64,000 nt of DNA, taken from positions 1,982,424 through 2,046,423 of the forward strand of contig VZTI01001286.1 in the NCBI GenBank assembly GCA_013397865.1, in the 5' to 3' direction. How positions within the stretch are numbered: position 1 is the first letter of the stretch; the number at the start of each line of letters is the position of its first letter. The notes under the pieces are model-generated. The model made no database searches, was not told the origin of the DNA, and saw only the letters and a list, made by a program, of their open reading frames with translations. This document shows, in pieces, positions 39,872-52,400 of this stretch. The translations under genes were made by a program, and so were the position numbers. The DNA is from Struthidea cinerea. Taxonomy: Eukaryota; Chordata; Aves; Passeriformes; Corcoracidae.

Positions 39872-39910
39872 ACTTTTCTGACTGACAAGAAGGGTGACTT
39901 TTCTGACTGA
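39872..39910. repeat. Spaced 14-bp direct repeat
   Basis: ACTTTTCTGACTGA is present at 39872-39885 and again at 39897-39910, so the repeat period is 25 bases. A small local duplication. Confidence 0.85.
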
Positions 39911-42224
39911 TAGCAGCTAAAATCACAGAGATGGTCAGTTTCAAAATGTGGAATATTTTGTGTTGTTGAAATATAATTGCTTAAGCTAATCTTCCAACTC
40001 CTTCTTCCGTGGAAGTGAATAAAGTAGCCGCCTTGACACAGTATCTTATTATCAATTTTACAGCTGCATGGTTCATGTGGATTAGGCTTCACTTCAAGTA
40101 CCTCTATATTAAATGTCTAGTAACTCCATTATACACATAAAAGGAAGAATTTGGCTATACGACAGACTTCAGCACCTACTGTGTTGAAGGACAGCACCTC
40201 AGATAACAAGGAAGATTAAAATACCTTGTGATGGGTAGTAAATGAGTCAAAGATAAGAAAATTCTTCTACAGAAAAAAATTCCTGAAATTTCCTTTGTTT
40301 TAAGTTTTTGTTGGCAATGCAAACTGGGTGAACCTTTCTAAGGTTTTGTCAATTTAAATGATATAGGGTGCTTCTCTGAAAACAAAGGAAACATTAAGAA
40401 TCCTTCTTTATTCTTCTGAGGAATCCAGTTGTCTTTCAGGAAGCATAAATTAGCTGAGACACAAAAGTTACTTTAAAGCAATCTTCATCTTGAATACATA
40501 GTCAAAAAAGTTACAGAAATTGTCCACCTTAGCACTCATAAAGAAAAACTACATTTGACTTGTACTTCTCTACTTACTGTAATTTTGCAAGGTAAAATGT
40601 GATGTTTAAATATCCAAAGGCAATAAATGCATAATTATCATTATTTTCCTAAAGGATTATGAAATAGAAGAGAGAGAAATAAGTCCTTTGTGATAACAAA
40701 GGTAAAGGATAATGCACCTAATCGTAGGTAAACCAGAGTAAATTAAGTACAGACTAATACAGGTGAAGATTAAAACAGCTAGATGAAAGTTGTGATTGGT
40801 AAGTGCTTAGGCACCTAATAATACCAGGGAATGTATTTCCTGTAATTCAGTTACCTGATATAATGTCTACTTTTTAAAAACCTCAAGGCAAAAATGGAGT
40901 ATAAAAGCATTCATCAGTTTAACAATAATAAAGAAGCGCCAGAATACCTAGCCTAATAATAACAGCTGTTCTTCAAAATTTCATCTCAGAGCCAGGAGAA
41001 GAGTATGACATAATGACAAAATATGTGCATAACTAAGTTATTAAAAATGAGGGAAAAAAAGAAAGAAACCCAACACAATAAGATAAGAGGAATGCACTTG
41101 GAAGTCTGAACCACAATATCTCATCAGGAATGTATTATCATGAGTCCCCATGGAAAACACATAAACTAATAAAAATGTAAAGACATCTGTTATAAGGTTT
41201 GTTTAAAATCTGATAGTGAAAAAGCAATTTTCTACAAAAGTACTGGGTTTTTGTTTTTTTAATTTTTTTTTTTAATATTCCTAGCATCACTAAAAGAACA
41301 TTGGTTTTATTTACTTTTTGTATTCAGGTCTAGTATATATATTTTTTCGTGTAACCTGTCTCCAAAATGACAAGACATATTAAGTTTATTTGAACTGCAG
41401 TTTTAGGTCTATTACCCCACCAGTTTTTCGGATATTTTTGATATTTCTAAAAGGTCTGTTAAAGAAGAAAGTTTTCATCTGGGTCCTCATGGTGTACAGT
41501 TTACTCATTACCAAGATCTCATCCTTGTATAAAAGCCTCCTATCTTTTTCTGGAGGGACAAATTTGAGTTGCCTGAGTCAGAGACCTCACCTAGCACATT
41601 ATCCCAGAATGAGAGCTCCTTGCTGGAGTATCAGCCATGAGATTTCCCTCCATTGCCAAGTACAGCTGTCACAATGACAGGCCAGGTGTTTGATAAAAAG
41701 CTTAATAAAGTGGGAGCTGTAATACCTATATTAACTTTATTTTTAGGTAAGGTGAATACCCATTTGCTTGGTGTTGGATTCTCAAATACAGACACAAATT
41801 CAGCAAGTTGTATTTGATCAAGATTCCTGTAAACACTAAATGATAGTGAAAATTATACTCTTGGAAACAGCATCATATTGCAGGGATTTATGTCATCTTA
41901 TTTAGAATAAACTTCATAAAGAACACATACAGCAAAGGTGGACCAAACAAGTTATTTTCTTTAGGAGTTTTTCCCAAGAACTTACTTTTGTCCTGACAAC
42001 TTCTGTTTGACTTTTTTTCACCATAACCCAACTCCTGACAAATAACCCACTAAAGTAACTGTATCCAGTAGATAAACAGTCTAGAATGGAAAATGTACAA
42101 AATCTCTGAGGCTTTACATAGTCTTTTCTTCACCTGATATTGCAGGGAAAAGTCCAGATGCAGAAGCATTGAGGAGTTTCCATGGATTTTTGTGTCATTG
42201 AAAAGCTGCCTAAAGTTGCTATTA
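39911..42224. other. Non-coding DNA, no gene seen
   Basis: A+T-rich unique sequence with a T-rich run at about 41248-41275. No gene or interspersed repeat recognised. Confidence 0.6.
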
Positions 42225-42324
42225 AAATAAAATACAAAAATCAAAAAAAACCCAATCAAAAATACAATCCAAGAACCCCTCAAAAAACCCAAACCAAAAC
42301 CAAACCAAACAAATCCAAACCACA
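42225..42324. repeat. A/C-rich low-complexity tract
   Basis: About 100 bases composed almost only of A and C with a few T and G (AAACC, CAAAA and AACCAAACC units). On the minus strand it is TTTGG/GGTTT rich, and the minus-strand frame across it (42050-42325) is W/F/G-rich translation of the repeat, not a gene. It may be an expanded A-rich retroposon tail, but no body is recognised. Confidence 0.85.
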
Positions 42325-44110
42325 ACTACTCTCTAAGTACAGTTAAACTGTCCCATCATGTCAGTAAACTCTCTTACTGTGGTTACGTATCTTTATTATG
42401 TCTGGCAAAGCACATCTTTCTCACAGAGAGCTGACAAAAATATGGTTCTGCCACTGTAGTCTACACAACAGGTTTTTGCTCCTACAGCTAAATCAGTATC
42501 AAATCACACCACATCTCTTCCAACTGACATGGACGTTCTGGCAGAAGTCTGCAGCAAAATTATACCATCAAACAACAGAGTACCATTTTCCCTTATATCC
42601 CCAAAGAGGCAAGTACATAAAGAAACTATGCAAAAAATTATAAATTAACAGATGTATGAGCAGCTCTGTGCAATATTGGTCATTGCTGTAAACATGTTAA
42701 GGCCTTCAGGTGGAAAATAATGTGATCTGAGAGACAAAGTGAGAAACACAGGTTAACCAATCATTTCTCAAAATGAAGGTGAAGTTCTGTGTAATATTGA
42801 CATCCATAATATCCACATGCATGTATTTTTCTTAAGAGCAATTAATTGTTATTATAAAATCACTGTATTCATGTGTGGTGGAAGTGTATGAAACTTTATA
42901 AGAAGAAAACTTTCATAAAGCAAGTATCATTTTAAACTAGAAATATAAATCAACTAACACATCACAGAAGAAAATTAGGCAGAAAAATATAAGTATATCC
43001 TTCTGAGGGGACATAATATAGCAATGAAGGAATACCTTCAGATCTGTTACACCAAAAATGCCATTTCTGCAAAGCAAATCTTGCAAGTAAAGGGGACATT
43101 GAAGGCACACATCCAATCCTTTTGTCTGATATATGTAGTCGGACTCAGCAGTCCAAAATCAACAGACTGCATTAAATCCAAAAAACACAGTCTGAGAACA
43201 AAAATGTAATCTCTGGAGCTAAATCTAACGCACAATTTTGGGAGTAGCAACCTTGCTCAAATGAAAAAAAAAAAAAGTTCTTGGATTTTTGTGTGGGAAG
43301 TCAGAACTTTATATCACTTCTGGTTCGTTTCTGTCCTAAACCTGTATATAAAATAGCATTCCATTACAAGAATCCTGTTGCAGGAGCTGTGCACTGATGC
43401 TCAGTTTAGATATTGCCAAGTATTATATTGTTTTAGCATCTGTAACACTGCAATAAAGTCTGAATGCATTTAACTGTCCAAATGTTTACATGCCAAATGC
43501 TTGATGTGAAGATAGAAGTCAGAATTACATGTGCACAAAGTCCTGAGCTGTGTGGGTCTGCTTAGCATTTCACGCACACATATTGGGAAAATGTATTTTG
43601 CATGAGTTCTTTAAAAGATTTGCTATATATATGTTTTGGGGGTTTTTCCTGTGCTTATTTGTCCCTTTCTCTTTTATAACTCTTAAAAAATTAGCAGTGA
43701 ATTATTATGGCTAGACTAACTTTTATACTCATCTGCCTTTGAGAGAAGGGAAAATACTTTGGTAACTCTCCTAGGAAGCAGAGATCCAAAAGAGCCATAA
43801 TTTCTTCCTTTTGCCTGCGACAACTCCCTCCCCATATTAACTTCTCAAGCCCTGGTACTCCTCTAGCTCTGCCACCTCCTCTCAGGTAATACAGCCTATC
43901 CCAGGAATGAGCTGAAACCTGCTTGTCTGTCCAATGTTGACCACACCACACAGCTGTGAGGAATCAGGCTGGTAGACTTTGGCTGAGAAGCTGCAACAGA
44001 TACCTGCAACCATTCTGTACTCATTGCCAGCTGAGATGTAATGATTGGGACAATTAAAAAAGGATTCATTTTGTTTTATCAGGTTTTATTTCATGGAAAT
44101 TTCTATTTTT
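42325..44110. other. Non-coding DNA, no gene seen
   Basis: Unique sequence. A 13-base A run is near 43264-43276. The interval 43700-44000 is somewhat more G+C rich, but its minus-strand frame (43691-43951) has no recognisable domain. Confidence 0.6.
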
Positions 44111-44138
44111 TGGGGGGGTGGGGGGTGTGAGGCGTGGG
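44111..44138. repeat. G-rich tract
   Basis: Seven G, one T and six G (44112-44125) followed by GTGAGGCGTGGG. Close to, but not cleanly, a four-run G-quadruplex motif because the fourth run is distant. No flanking CpG island or gene. Confidence 0.8.
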
Positions 44139-46159
44139 ACATTGATAATTTAGAAACAGAACTCTCCTTCAGCATGCAAAAATCTGGCTGCCTCTTATAT
44201 TTGGTAAGGGAAAATCATGTGGGGAAGCTGGAGTCCTGAACATAAGCTCTGATCATTTATATTCTTGTTAACTGAATCCGTGGGCTTGATTTAGATTTTT
44301 AAAAATATTTGCAAACCTAATCTTTTGTAAAGATGGTGCTAGCTCCAAATTTTTCAGACACATACTAGCTGCTATTCTGGGGCCTTGCATACAACAGACA
44401 GTCTCTGGATATCTTCTAGTTAATAGGAGAAACAGAGATATTGATTTTACATAACTTTCTTTATGGCACAGGAAATGTTTATAATTTTATATTTTAATCT
44501 GCTTGCATCAGAATTCATTATTACTTTCTTACTTCCACTCAAAAACTTAGTAATACCCAAAAACCTGAAGCTTTCCTCGTAGAAGTTCTATGCGAATATC
44601 AGATTTTACTAAATCCAGAAGAATTTCACATTTACTGGAGTATATGCTTAGTAATATACTTTTACAGAGCTCCTAAGGCTATTTCAGGTAGACTTTGCAT
44701 CAGCTAACAGTATGTCAATTGAGAAATCCCTCCGTTAAGGTCATAGGTTTCAAATTAGTTCATTTGAGGCCAGCGCAGTGTAAAGTATTTGAATTAAGAT
44801 GACCTCAGTTACAGTTTTCTGTGTTAAAGCTTTTTTAGTTAATGTTCCCTAGGTCTTTTTCTTCCCTGCAGGACACAAACTGCCTCTATTTAAAGTCAGT
44901 AGAAACTGCTGATATTCTGCAGGGAGGAATAAGGTCTTGAGATTAAGAAGCCTGCATTAACAACACCTCAGTTAAGATGCTTTTCTTTCAGAAATACCTG
45001 TTAAAAACAGCTCCTAAAGTGATTTAGGAGCACCAAGTGCCAGACCCTGTATTTGTAGTAACTCTTAAGAGGTAGGTAAAGCAGTCCAACAGCTGAGATT
45101 TAACAGTGGGGAGACTTATTTTGTTTTCACTTTCTTACTTCTTTTTAACTTAACATTGCTACTGATAAGACAAAGGACAAATTATGGTACTAAAATAGGT
45201 GTGAATTTATAACATTCTGTTACAAATTATGCGTAACCTCACATTGACTGAGATTACCAGATGCAGTGCCCCAAAATGATGTCCAAGGGAATTACCTTCA
45301 TGAGATATATCTGTCGTGACTACCCCTCCGTTCTCGCTTCTTGGATGCATCTAGCTGTAATCAGCTGGTGGTTTGTTTCAGTTGTAGAGCTATGACCCTT
45401 GATGAGCTCAGGTGTTCTGACAGGAGAATAGAGGTATAAATGGTGCTTGTTACTTTCAGCATAAGCTGTGTGTAGTCATTTGGCTTCCATTTACCATGAC
45501 CTATGAAAAGCTAAATGCAGCTAAAGGAATGACCACAGTTAGTTCATTAGACTGGCATTTCAAACTCAGTGAGTTTGTTGTAGGCATAATATTAAGTGTT
45601 CTAAAGAGGAGAACAAGCACATGTGTAAGTCTTTTACTTCATTGTCCCGTTAGGCCCTTCCTACACAAGGAAGATAGGTTATGCCTTAAATTTGTTAAAG
45701 GATATCTATTTATTTTTAATTGCTTTGCATTATCTACAAAGACAATTTGAATCTGTTAAAAGCATAAAAATATTATTCTAAAAAGGCTTGTTTAAAATAA
45801 TTTCTGTTAAAAATGGTTATAATTTGGAGTCTTACTCCTCAGGCAATGCTACTATTTCTGAGGTGCTGAGTTTCAGGTTGCCTGGCTTTTAATTGTAGCA
45901 AAAGGTATAGAACTTAAGTATAAAAATAAGTATGAATTCAAGTTTGTCCTATAGTTATAATTGTGGTGTAGCTGAGTAACAGGGCTGTGCCTGTGTGCAC
46001 ACCTGATGCACTCAAGTCATTAACTCCTTGGATGATCCAGAAACTCCCCATGTATACATCTGCATAGAGGAGATAATGGAGTAATTTAGACAATAGACTG
46101 ACTTGAAACAGTGATTGACCGAACTTCTAGCCACCCTTTCAATTAAGGATTTGACTAAT
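44139..46159. other. Non-coding DNA, possible old repeat relic
   Basis: No gene seen. Around 44990-45060 the sequence CTCCTAAAGTGATTTAGGAGCACC, cut here only for reference to the inner TGATTTAGGAGC, recalls an ancient sauropsid interspersed repeat, but the match is too short to call. An 84-codon plus frame at 45496-45750 has no recognisable domain. Confidence 0.5.
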
Positions 46160-46737
46160 TGGTGCAGAAGCTCTCCTAGTGGAAATTTGAGACTCCCCTG
46201 AAGATTTCCCCCAGGAAACCCCGCAGTGCCTAGACCAATTTCTGTGCTTAAATATGTTGATTAACAACCTGGGTGGAGAAATGTGCTATCTCAGAGACTC
46301 TCAGGAGGTTCCTGCCACAAAATTGATCAAATTGTACATAGAAAAGTCCAATGGAGCAGTCTTTTGTAGACAATTAAGAGAATTAGGAGGTGTTTTGTCT
46401 GTAGCTTGAAATAATCTGTTGCGGTGGAGCTTGCATGTGATGGGGTTGTCACACAGAAGCAGTGCCAGATGAGCTGCAAGAACTGAGCAGAGCAGTGGAT
46501 TGAGGAGTCTCAGACAATCCGGCTGAAGACATTGCTGCAAGTACCCTTGCTGTGGGGATGCCCATCTCTGTCTGGAGAGCCACCTTTTGTCCAAGAGATC
46601 TGGTTTCCTATGTAAGACTTACCCTGTGCCAAGATCCTAGCAAATAAGATTTTAGCAAATGCTTCATCTGTGAGTGTCTTTGCAACATAATCATCAAAAA
46701 GTTGGTTGCCTACTCTAAACTCAGGGGAAGCAGTGTC
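46160..46737 (+). mobile_element. Possible degraded LTR, unidentified
   Basis: The 3' part looks like an LTR R-U5 region. AGCAAATAAGATTTTAGC (a one-base variant of the AATAAA signal) is followed by CTTCATCTGTGAGTGTC and then GGGGAAGCAGTGTCACC..CAACA near 46737, like the U5 end of bird ERV LTRs. The upstream 450 bases have even composition unlike the flanks. I find no convincing TG start or target-site duplication, and no internal viral sequence on either side. The 97-codon minus-strand frame at 46301-46594 is antisense to it and has no recognised domain. It may simply be unique DNA. Confidence 0.3.
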
Positions 46738-47724
46738 ACCTCAACAGCGTGATATACACCAGCTACCTTTTAGGCAGTTACAAACATGTAATTCTTCTCT
46801 AGAAGTAAGAGTGCTGTACTAATCATACTGAGATGCAGGTGTGCTTAGGGCACTCAGGTTCACCATTCACACTCAACAGCAGTGCTGTCTCCTGCATCCT
46901 GTGATGCAACCGTGATTACACAGCTGCAAAGGCTCTTTCCCCCACCATCACTCTTTTCCCTCACCCACATCTATGTCAGGGTTGGAAACATGTCCTTGAT
47001 TTTCTCAGATTCCAGAAAAATACCTCACCCAATAACTTTTCATTCAAATACCATTAATTTAAAGCAAATACAAAACATGAAGAGTAATTTAGAGTGGAAA
47101 AGCATGGAAACTTAACTCCACCATGTTAGTTAATTAATCCTGCAAAATAAAGTAAAATTAAATGGAGAAAATGATAACCACTCAGTAAAAAAGAGAACAT
47201 TCATTTGAAGCTTGACCTTTTTAAACTGCTACTGCTGTTTGTAGCATCCTACGTTATGTAGTCCTGTCAATGCCATATCCTCCTTTGTGCGGGCATAACT
47301 TCACAGTGGCAGAGCCAAGAGTTATTCAAATGAAAACTTCTACAGCAGAAGGAAACAGTTCTTTTTCAGCTCCATCAGTTCTCCAGTGTGGCTCATTGCA
47401 CAGAGCTGAAGTGAGAGCAGGTGTGAGAGGTAAACATTGTTACTGGCAGTGCTAGCATATGATAGCTTAAAGTACTTATAAACACCGGCATCTCAGACCC
47501 AATGTGTTTCTTTATAGACAAACCAAGGAATCATTCCAGAGTCTTTAAATGTCTGTTTAATATCATATAATACAGCAAAAGGGGTTTATTTAGCAGATGA
47601 GAACTATATCTGTAAAACTGAGTGATTTAACAGGTTCTTAACCAAAGCAGGAATATTCTTAAAAATAGAAAAAAAGAAGTTTAGATGCAATCCACAGAAA
47701 GGCTGTATTTACTACTTTCCTTCT
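46738..47724. other. Non-coding DNA, no gene seen
   Basis: Unique sequence without recognised repeats or domains. Open frames of 61-77 codons only. Confidence 0.6.
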
Positions 47725-47932
47725 TACAGAATTAGAATATTCTCAGTTGGAAGGCACCCACAAGGGTCATCAAGTCCAGCTCCTAGCCCAACACGAGACC
47801 ATCCCCAAGAGTCACACGTGTGCCTAAGAACACCTTCCAAAAGCTTCTTGAATTCTGTCAGGCTTGGTGCTCTGACTACTTCCCTGAGGATCCTGTTCCA
47901 GTGCCCAGCCACCCTGTGGATGAAGAACCCAA
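47725..47932 (-). mobile_element. CR1 LINE 3' end, minus strand
   Basis: Antisense CR1 3' sequence: TTCTCAGTTGGAAGGCACCC, CAAGGGTCATCAAGTCCAGC, CCCAACACGAGACCATCCCC, AACACCTTCCAAAAGCTTCT, then CTTGGTGCTCTGACTACTTCC, cut here to its TTGGTGCTCTGAC core, and CCAGTGCCCAGCCACCCT. Blocks are in correct order and relatively well preserved. The inner end is 5'-truncated. No coding sequence remains. Confidence 0.95.
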
Positions 47933-48297
47933 ATAAAAGCCAGGAAATCTATGTACCAAATGATACAGAGTAGATTTCTTTAAGGGCATAGGAAGCATAT
48001 CTGTGTGAGCCCACACTAATTGTGTGAAGTTTAGAGAAAACAGTAATATCTTCCATAACAATTTTGTGCTCTAGAATGAGACACAAGAATTTCAGATAAA
48101 ATGCTTATCAAAATACTCAGATACAGAGAAAGCATCTTTAGTTCTTGATGTATGCAATGTATCTCTCGTAAAAATAGCCAACAGATGTCATATTCACAAG
48201 CAACACAGATGGGCTCAAAGCCACTGTCCAAGAATGATCATTGTTAGCCATGACTCCATTCTTTGAGATTCAGACTGATGGCGAATGATTTATTATC
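47933..48297. other. Spacer between CR1 copies
   Basis: Unique sequence with no gene or repeat recognised. It separates a minus-strand CR1 end from a plus-strand CR1 copy. Confidence 0.6.
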
Positions 48298-49019
48298 CAT
48301 AAAGCTCAACAAGGCCAAGTGCAAGGTTCTGCAAGTGGGTTGGGGCAATCCCAAGCACTAATACAGGCTGAGTGGAGAATGGATTGAGAGCAGCTCTGCT
48401 GAGAAGGACTTGGGGATGCACACGGATGAGAGGCTGGACATGACCCAGCAATGTGCACTTGCAGCACAGAAAGCCAATATCCTGGGCTGCATCCAAAGCA
48501 GTGTGGTCAGCAGGGCAACGGAGGGTATTCTGCCCCTCTGCTCCACTCTGGTGAGACCCCACCTGCAGTGCTGCATCCAGATGTGGGGTCCTCAGGACAG
48601 GAAAGACATCAACCTGTCTGAGTGAGTCCAGAGGAGGGCCACCAAGATGCTTAGAGGGATGGAGCACCTCTCTTATGAGGAAAGACTAAGAGAATTGGGA
48701 TTCCTACAAGAAACATGGAGACGGACAATTTACAAGAGCATGTATGCATAGCAGGACAAGTGGGAATGGCTTCAAACTGAAAGAGAGCAGATTTAAATTA
48801 GATATTAGGAAGAAATTCTTTACTGTGAGGGTGGTGAGGTGCTGGAACAGGTTGCCTTGAGAAGCTGTGGGTTTCCCTTCCCTGTAAGTGCTCAAGGCCA
48901 GGCTGGATGGGGCTCTGAGCAAACTGGTCTAGTGGAAGTGTCCCTGCTCAAGGTGGTGGGTTGAAATTACATAATCTTTAAGGTCCTTTCCAACCAAAAC
49001 CATTCTATGATTCTACGAT
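48298..49019 (+). mobile_element. CR1 LINE, 3' 0.7 kb with ORF2 C-terminus
   Basis: Starts within the C-terminal part of ORF2. An open frame at 48410-48625 reads MTQQCALAAQKAN, ILGCIQSSVVSR, ILPLCSTLVRPHLQCCIQ and MWGPQ, matching the conserved region downstream of the CR1 reverse-transcriptase core, and stops at a TGA at 48623-48625. The 3' untranslated region follows: GGATATTAGGAAGAAATTC-like block, GGGTGGTGAGGTGCTGGAAC, and GGCCAGGCTGGATGGGGCTC. It ends with CATTCTATGATTCTACGAT near 49019. It is 5'-truncated and inactive. The minus-strand 124-codon frame at 48293-48667 is only the antisense shadow of this element. Confidence 0.97.
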
Positions 49020-50399
49020 CTGTTTCAGTGATTTGTCCTCACTCATTGACCCAAAATCTCCATTGCAAAAGCAAGTCAGTGCGTTTCCTTGTATACCATG
49101 CACGTTGAAAGATGTTCCTGTTAAAATCCTCAGAGCTAGCACTGAAAATGAAATTGTAAAAATATCCATAGTTAAGAGACACCAACATTAAGAAAATGTC
49201 AGAAAATTTATTATCACTATAGATTCTCTGTGATTTATTACCAAATGATAGTAATAAATATCTCAAGATTAAGGTATAGCTCCAACAATGAAAGGCAAGG
49301 AGAGAAAGTAAAAACATCGTTATGCTATGTATTACAATTTTGTTCACCCATTTTTTGCCTGCTCACATTTGTCAGTGCAACACTCTGTTCCTTCTACGTC
49401 CAGTGACTGAATTTAAATTTGAAGCTATATCACTTTGCACTGAAATCTTATGATATCTAGCATGGTAAACGAGGTCATCAACTGTTTTTCTTACGTGGCT
49501 AAGAAGCTTCTAAGAGCTATTTAGTGGTGAAATCCATTTGAAGTCAATAAAAAAATTCTATTTTCTTCACCATGAACTTATATTGAAAGGATGATGTTAT
49601 TGATTCAGAAGATAATGCTTTTACCTCTAAATCAGAATTCATCCAATGTCACATTTGGCATTCTGAATTTAGTATTTTGGGAAAGTATGGAGTTGCATTA
49701 GCTTTGAAAAATTGAAATGGTGTCATCAGATAACCTTTCAGAAACATAAACTTGTCCTCTGTCTAAATAAAATTTTAATCTAGTAACCTGAACATTTATA
49801 CCTTTCAAAATTCAAAAGCATTACTTATAGAAGGATTTCTGTAGAGCCTATAATTCTAATTCCAAGCAGGTTAATTGTATTATACAACTAAATTCTGTGT
49901 TGGTTTTTTTTTTCCCCATATGCACAATATTTTCTGCTTTCCATTCAAAATTACTCTCTTTTAGTATATTTTGATCAGTTCTGCTCTGTAAGAGGGAGAC
50001 CAGGGAAGGTTCTCATACAAATGAAGAGCTGTTTAAAAGGTAGCAAAAAGGTAAAAAAAAAAATTAGTATTACATATTGAAGTATATGGTGTCTACAAAT
50101 GGAATCTTAGTGAAATCTTTGTTTGGACCAAAGAAAACTTAACAAAAGATCCAGAAAGACAGATTGATAGGACAGCGAGTTGTCAATGTCTGCAATGAAA
50201 AAAGTTATCTGGTAAAAACAAAAACCAGCCATGAGGACTGAAGAAGTCTCATGCAATCAAATACCTGAGACACCAATGACGAACAGAAGTCAGTGAAGAT
50301 AAATGTAAATCGAAGCACAGTATCAAAAACAATCAGATTTTCGTAGATGGAATCAGAGCAGCCTGTTAACACAGTGGAATGCGTCCTTGGGATTACACA
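49020..50399. other. Non-coding DNA, no gene seen
   Basis: A+T-rich unique sequence. A 102-codon minus-strand frame at 49039-49347 begins at the CR1 edge and has no recognisable domain. Some sequence between 50150 and 50400 could belong to the old CR1 relic that follows. Confidence 0.55.
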
Positions 50400-50560
50400 G
50401 ATAGTTATATGAATACCTCAGTGACAGTCAAGAAAAGTAAATAGAGTGTTAGGAAAGGAATCAAGAGCCAGCCAGAATTTTTCTATGCCAACAAGAATTT
50501 TTTTTATGCCACTGTATCAATTCAGCTTCTCCCCAGATCTTGAATAATGTGTTGATTTTT
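50400..50560 (+). mobile_element. Old CR1 ORF2 relic
   Basis: Strings GTGTTAGGAAAGGAATCAAG, CCACTGTATCAATTCAG and CAGATCTTGAATAATGTGTTG, cut here to its ATCTTGAATAATGTGTTG core, occur in the order seen in the 3' ORF2 part of old sauropsid CR1 elements (region encoding the PLYKSMVRPHLEYC-type motif). Two TTTTTCTATGCCA-like repeats interrupt it. The copy is strongly diverged and ends where a different CR1 copy begins. Confidence 0.5.
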
Positions 50561-50589
50561 CACCGATTGCTTTGATTTCATTATTTCAG

Positions 50590-51938
50590 AAATAATGTAA
50601 TAGAACCAGAAAAAGGCAAATGTTAAAGTCACTTTCTAAAAAGCAAGAAGGGGTCTACAGGTCAGTCAGTCTCTCTCTGAACCCTGAGAGAACTCTCCAG
50701 GGAGCAAGTTCCCCTAGAAACTTTTCTGGTGACTTGGAATAACACAGATGTATTTGCCAAAGGTAACCTATTCTTGATAAACCTGATTTACTACTATGAT
50801 GAGTTTCCTAGATCTGTGGATGTGGTGGACAGTGCTTATTTTGAATTTAGCAAGGCTTTGAGTCTAATCTGCCCCAGTGTCTTTGTTGGGGCATTATGGT
50901 CCAGATGAATGGACTACTAGGTAAGTAAAAAATTGGATGCATGATCATGCTCAAAATGTGGTGGTTCATAATATACCAGGAGACTGGTTGAGTTCCTCAG
51001 AGGCTAAACAGGGAATTTATCATGCTTACTATCTTTATCAATGACCTTTAGGACTAGATGAAGGGTGTCTTCATCACGTTTGTAGGTAACTTTGAGATGG
51101 GGCATGCAGTTGATATGCTTGAGGATAGGTCTGCAGTTGAGAGGCATCTAGAAAGGCTGGAGAAGTGGGATAACAAGATCCTTATGAAATTCAACAATGA
51201 CAGCTGCAAAGTCCTGTGCTTGAGGCACACTCACCCCCTGCTGCCAGGGATCGGCCAGGGATCGACTGCCAGTAAACAGTTCTGCAGAAAGGACATGGTG
51301 GGCAGTAGGCCAAAAATGCATCATCTCTGTGCCCTGGCAGAAAAGCTCATTGCATACTGAGCTGTAGCAAAAAGAGCATAGCCAGTAGATCAAGGGAAGA
51401 GATTATTGCCCTTTACTCAGCAATTAGAAGACTCCATCAGGAATGTTGCAATCATTTTTCAGGACCTTGGTACAAGAAATGTTTATAAAGAAGATGGCAA
51501 AGGGTCTAGAGGGGGAGTCATATGAGAAGTGGCTGAGGCCACTTGGTTTGTGCAGCCCGGAGAAGAGGAGATAGAGGGGAGACCTCATCATGGTCTACAT
51601 CTTCCTCACAAGGGAAAGCAAAGGAGCAGGAACTGATTTCTTCTCCCCAGTGACCAGTAATAGGACCAGTGATAACACGGCATGAAAATGTGTCAGAGGA
51701 GGTTTGGGTTGGATATTAGAAAAAGGTTCTTCTTCACCCAGAAGGTGGTTGGGCACTGGAACAGGGTCCCCAGGGAAGTGGTCAGAGCACCAAGCCTGAC
51801 AGAGTTCAAGAAGCATTTGGACAACGCTTTGAGGTACATGCTGTGATTCTTGGGATGGTTCTGTACAGGGCCAGGGCTGGATTTTGATGATCTTTTTGGG
51901 TCCTTTCTAATGCTGGATATTCTATGATTCCATGATCC
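50590..51938 (+). mobile_element. CR1 LINE, about 1.35 kb, decayed ORF2
   Basis: Plus-strand CR1 beginning in the ORF2 reverse-transcriptase region (AAAAGGCAAATG, CTACAGGTCAGTCAGTCTC) and running to the terminal TTCTATGATTCCATGATC near 51938. A frame at 51058-51360 retains GHAVDMLEDRSAVERHLERL, EKWDNKILMKFNND and CKVLCLRH, which correspond to the CR1 segment after the catalytic core. Stops and frameshifts abound, so it is inactive. The 3' untranslated region keeps the CTTCTTCACCCAGAAGGTGG and CCAAGCCTGACAGAGTTCAA blocks. It is flanked on both sides by other CR1 fragments. Confidence 0.93.
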
Positions 51939-52400
51939 TATAGTAAAATTGAATGAGTGCAGCAGTGTCCAGAGCCCAGAGTCCAGCAGAAGGTGACCAG
52001 AATGTTTGAGGGTGGAGCACTTAATCTGAGAGGAGACAAGGCTTGTTCAGCCTGGAGAGAGAAAGTAGCAGCTTTGTAATACATTAGAAAAGGGTACCAA
52101 TAAGACAGAGCCAAGTTCCTTGACAGAGGGAAAAGAATACACCCTTGTAATAAATTGAAACAAGGCAAGTTTGAGGGGATATAAGGAAAGGGATCTATTC
52201 TGTGAGGGTAATTGAGCACTGGAACAGGATTCTCAGGGAGGCTATGGGATCCAGCTTCCTATGTTTGGAAGTTGTTCAGACTCAAATGGACAGTGGAAAC
52301 CAAGCCATCAGGTCTGAATTCACTACCCACACTGCTTTGATCAGAGGTTGGGCTAAATGACCTCCCAATGTCCCTTTCAACCTCAATAATGTGATGATAT
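51939..52400 (+). mobile_element. CR1 LINE 3' fragment, different subfamily
   Basis: Begins about 20 bases after the preceding CR1 3' end, at roughly GTGTCCAGAGCCCAGAGTCC. It follows the CR1 layout again: GAAGGTGACCAGAATG, TTCAGCCTGGAGAG, CTGTGAGGGTAATTGAGCAC, GGAACAGGATTCTCAGGGAG, GGTTGGGCTAAATGACCTCC. It ends at AATGTGATGAT near 52399. Its 3' sequence differs from the neighbouring copy, so it is a separate insertion and not a tandem duplication. Confidence 0.88.

Noticed and set aside
42050..42325. Minus-strand frame rich in W, F and G
   Set aside because: Encoded by the A/C-rich low-complexity tract; no domain outside it.
46220..46320. Possible CR1 ORF2 similarity (ATTAACAACCTGGGTGGAG region)
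   Set aside because: A few words resemble CR1 but neighbouring blocks do not follow the CR1 order; the LTR-like reading explains the 3' part better.
48293..48667. 124-codon minus-strand open frame
   Set aside because: Lies entirely antisense to a CR1 element whose plus strand encodes the real ORF2 C-terminal motifs.
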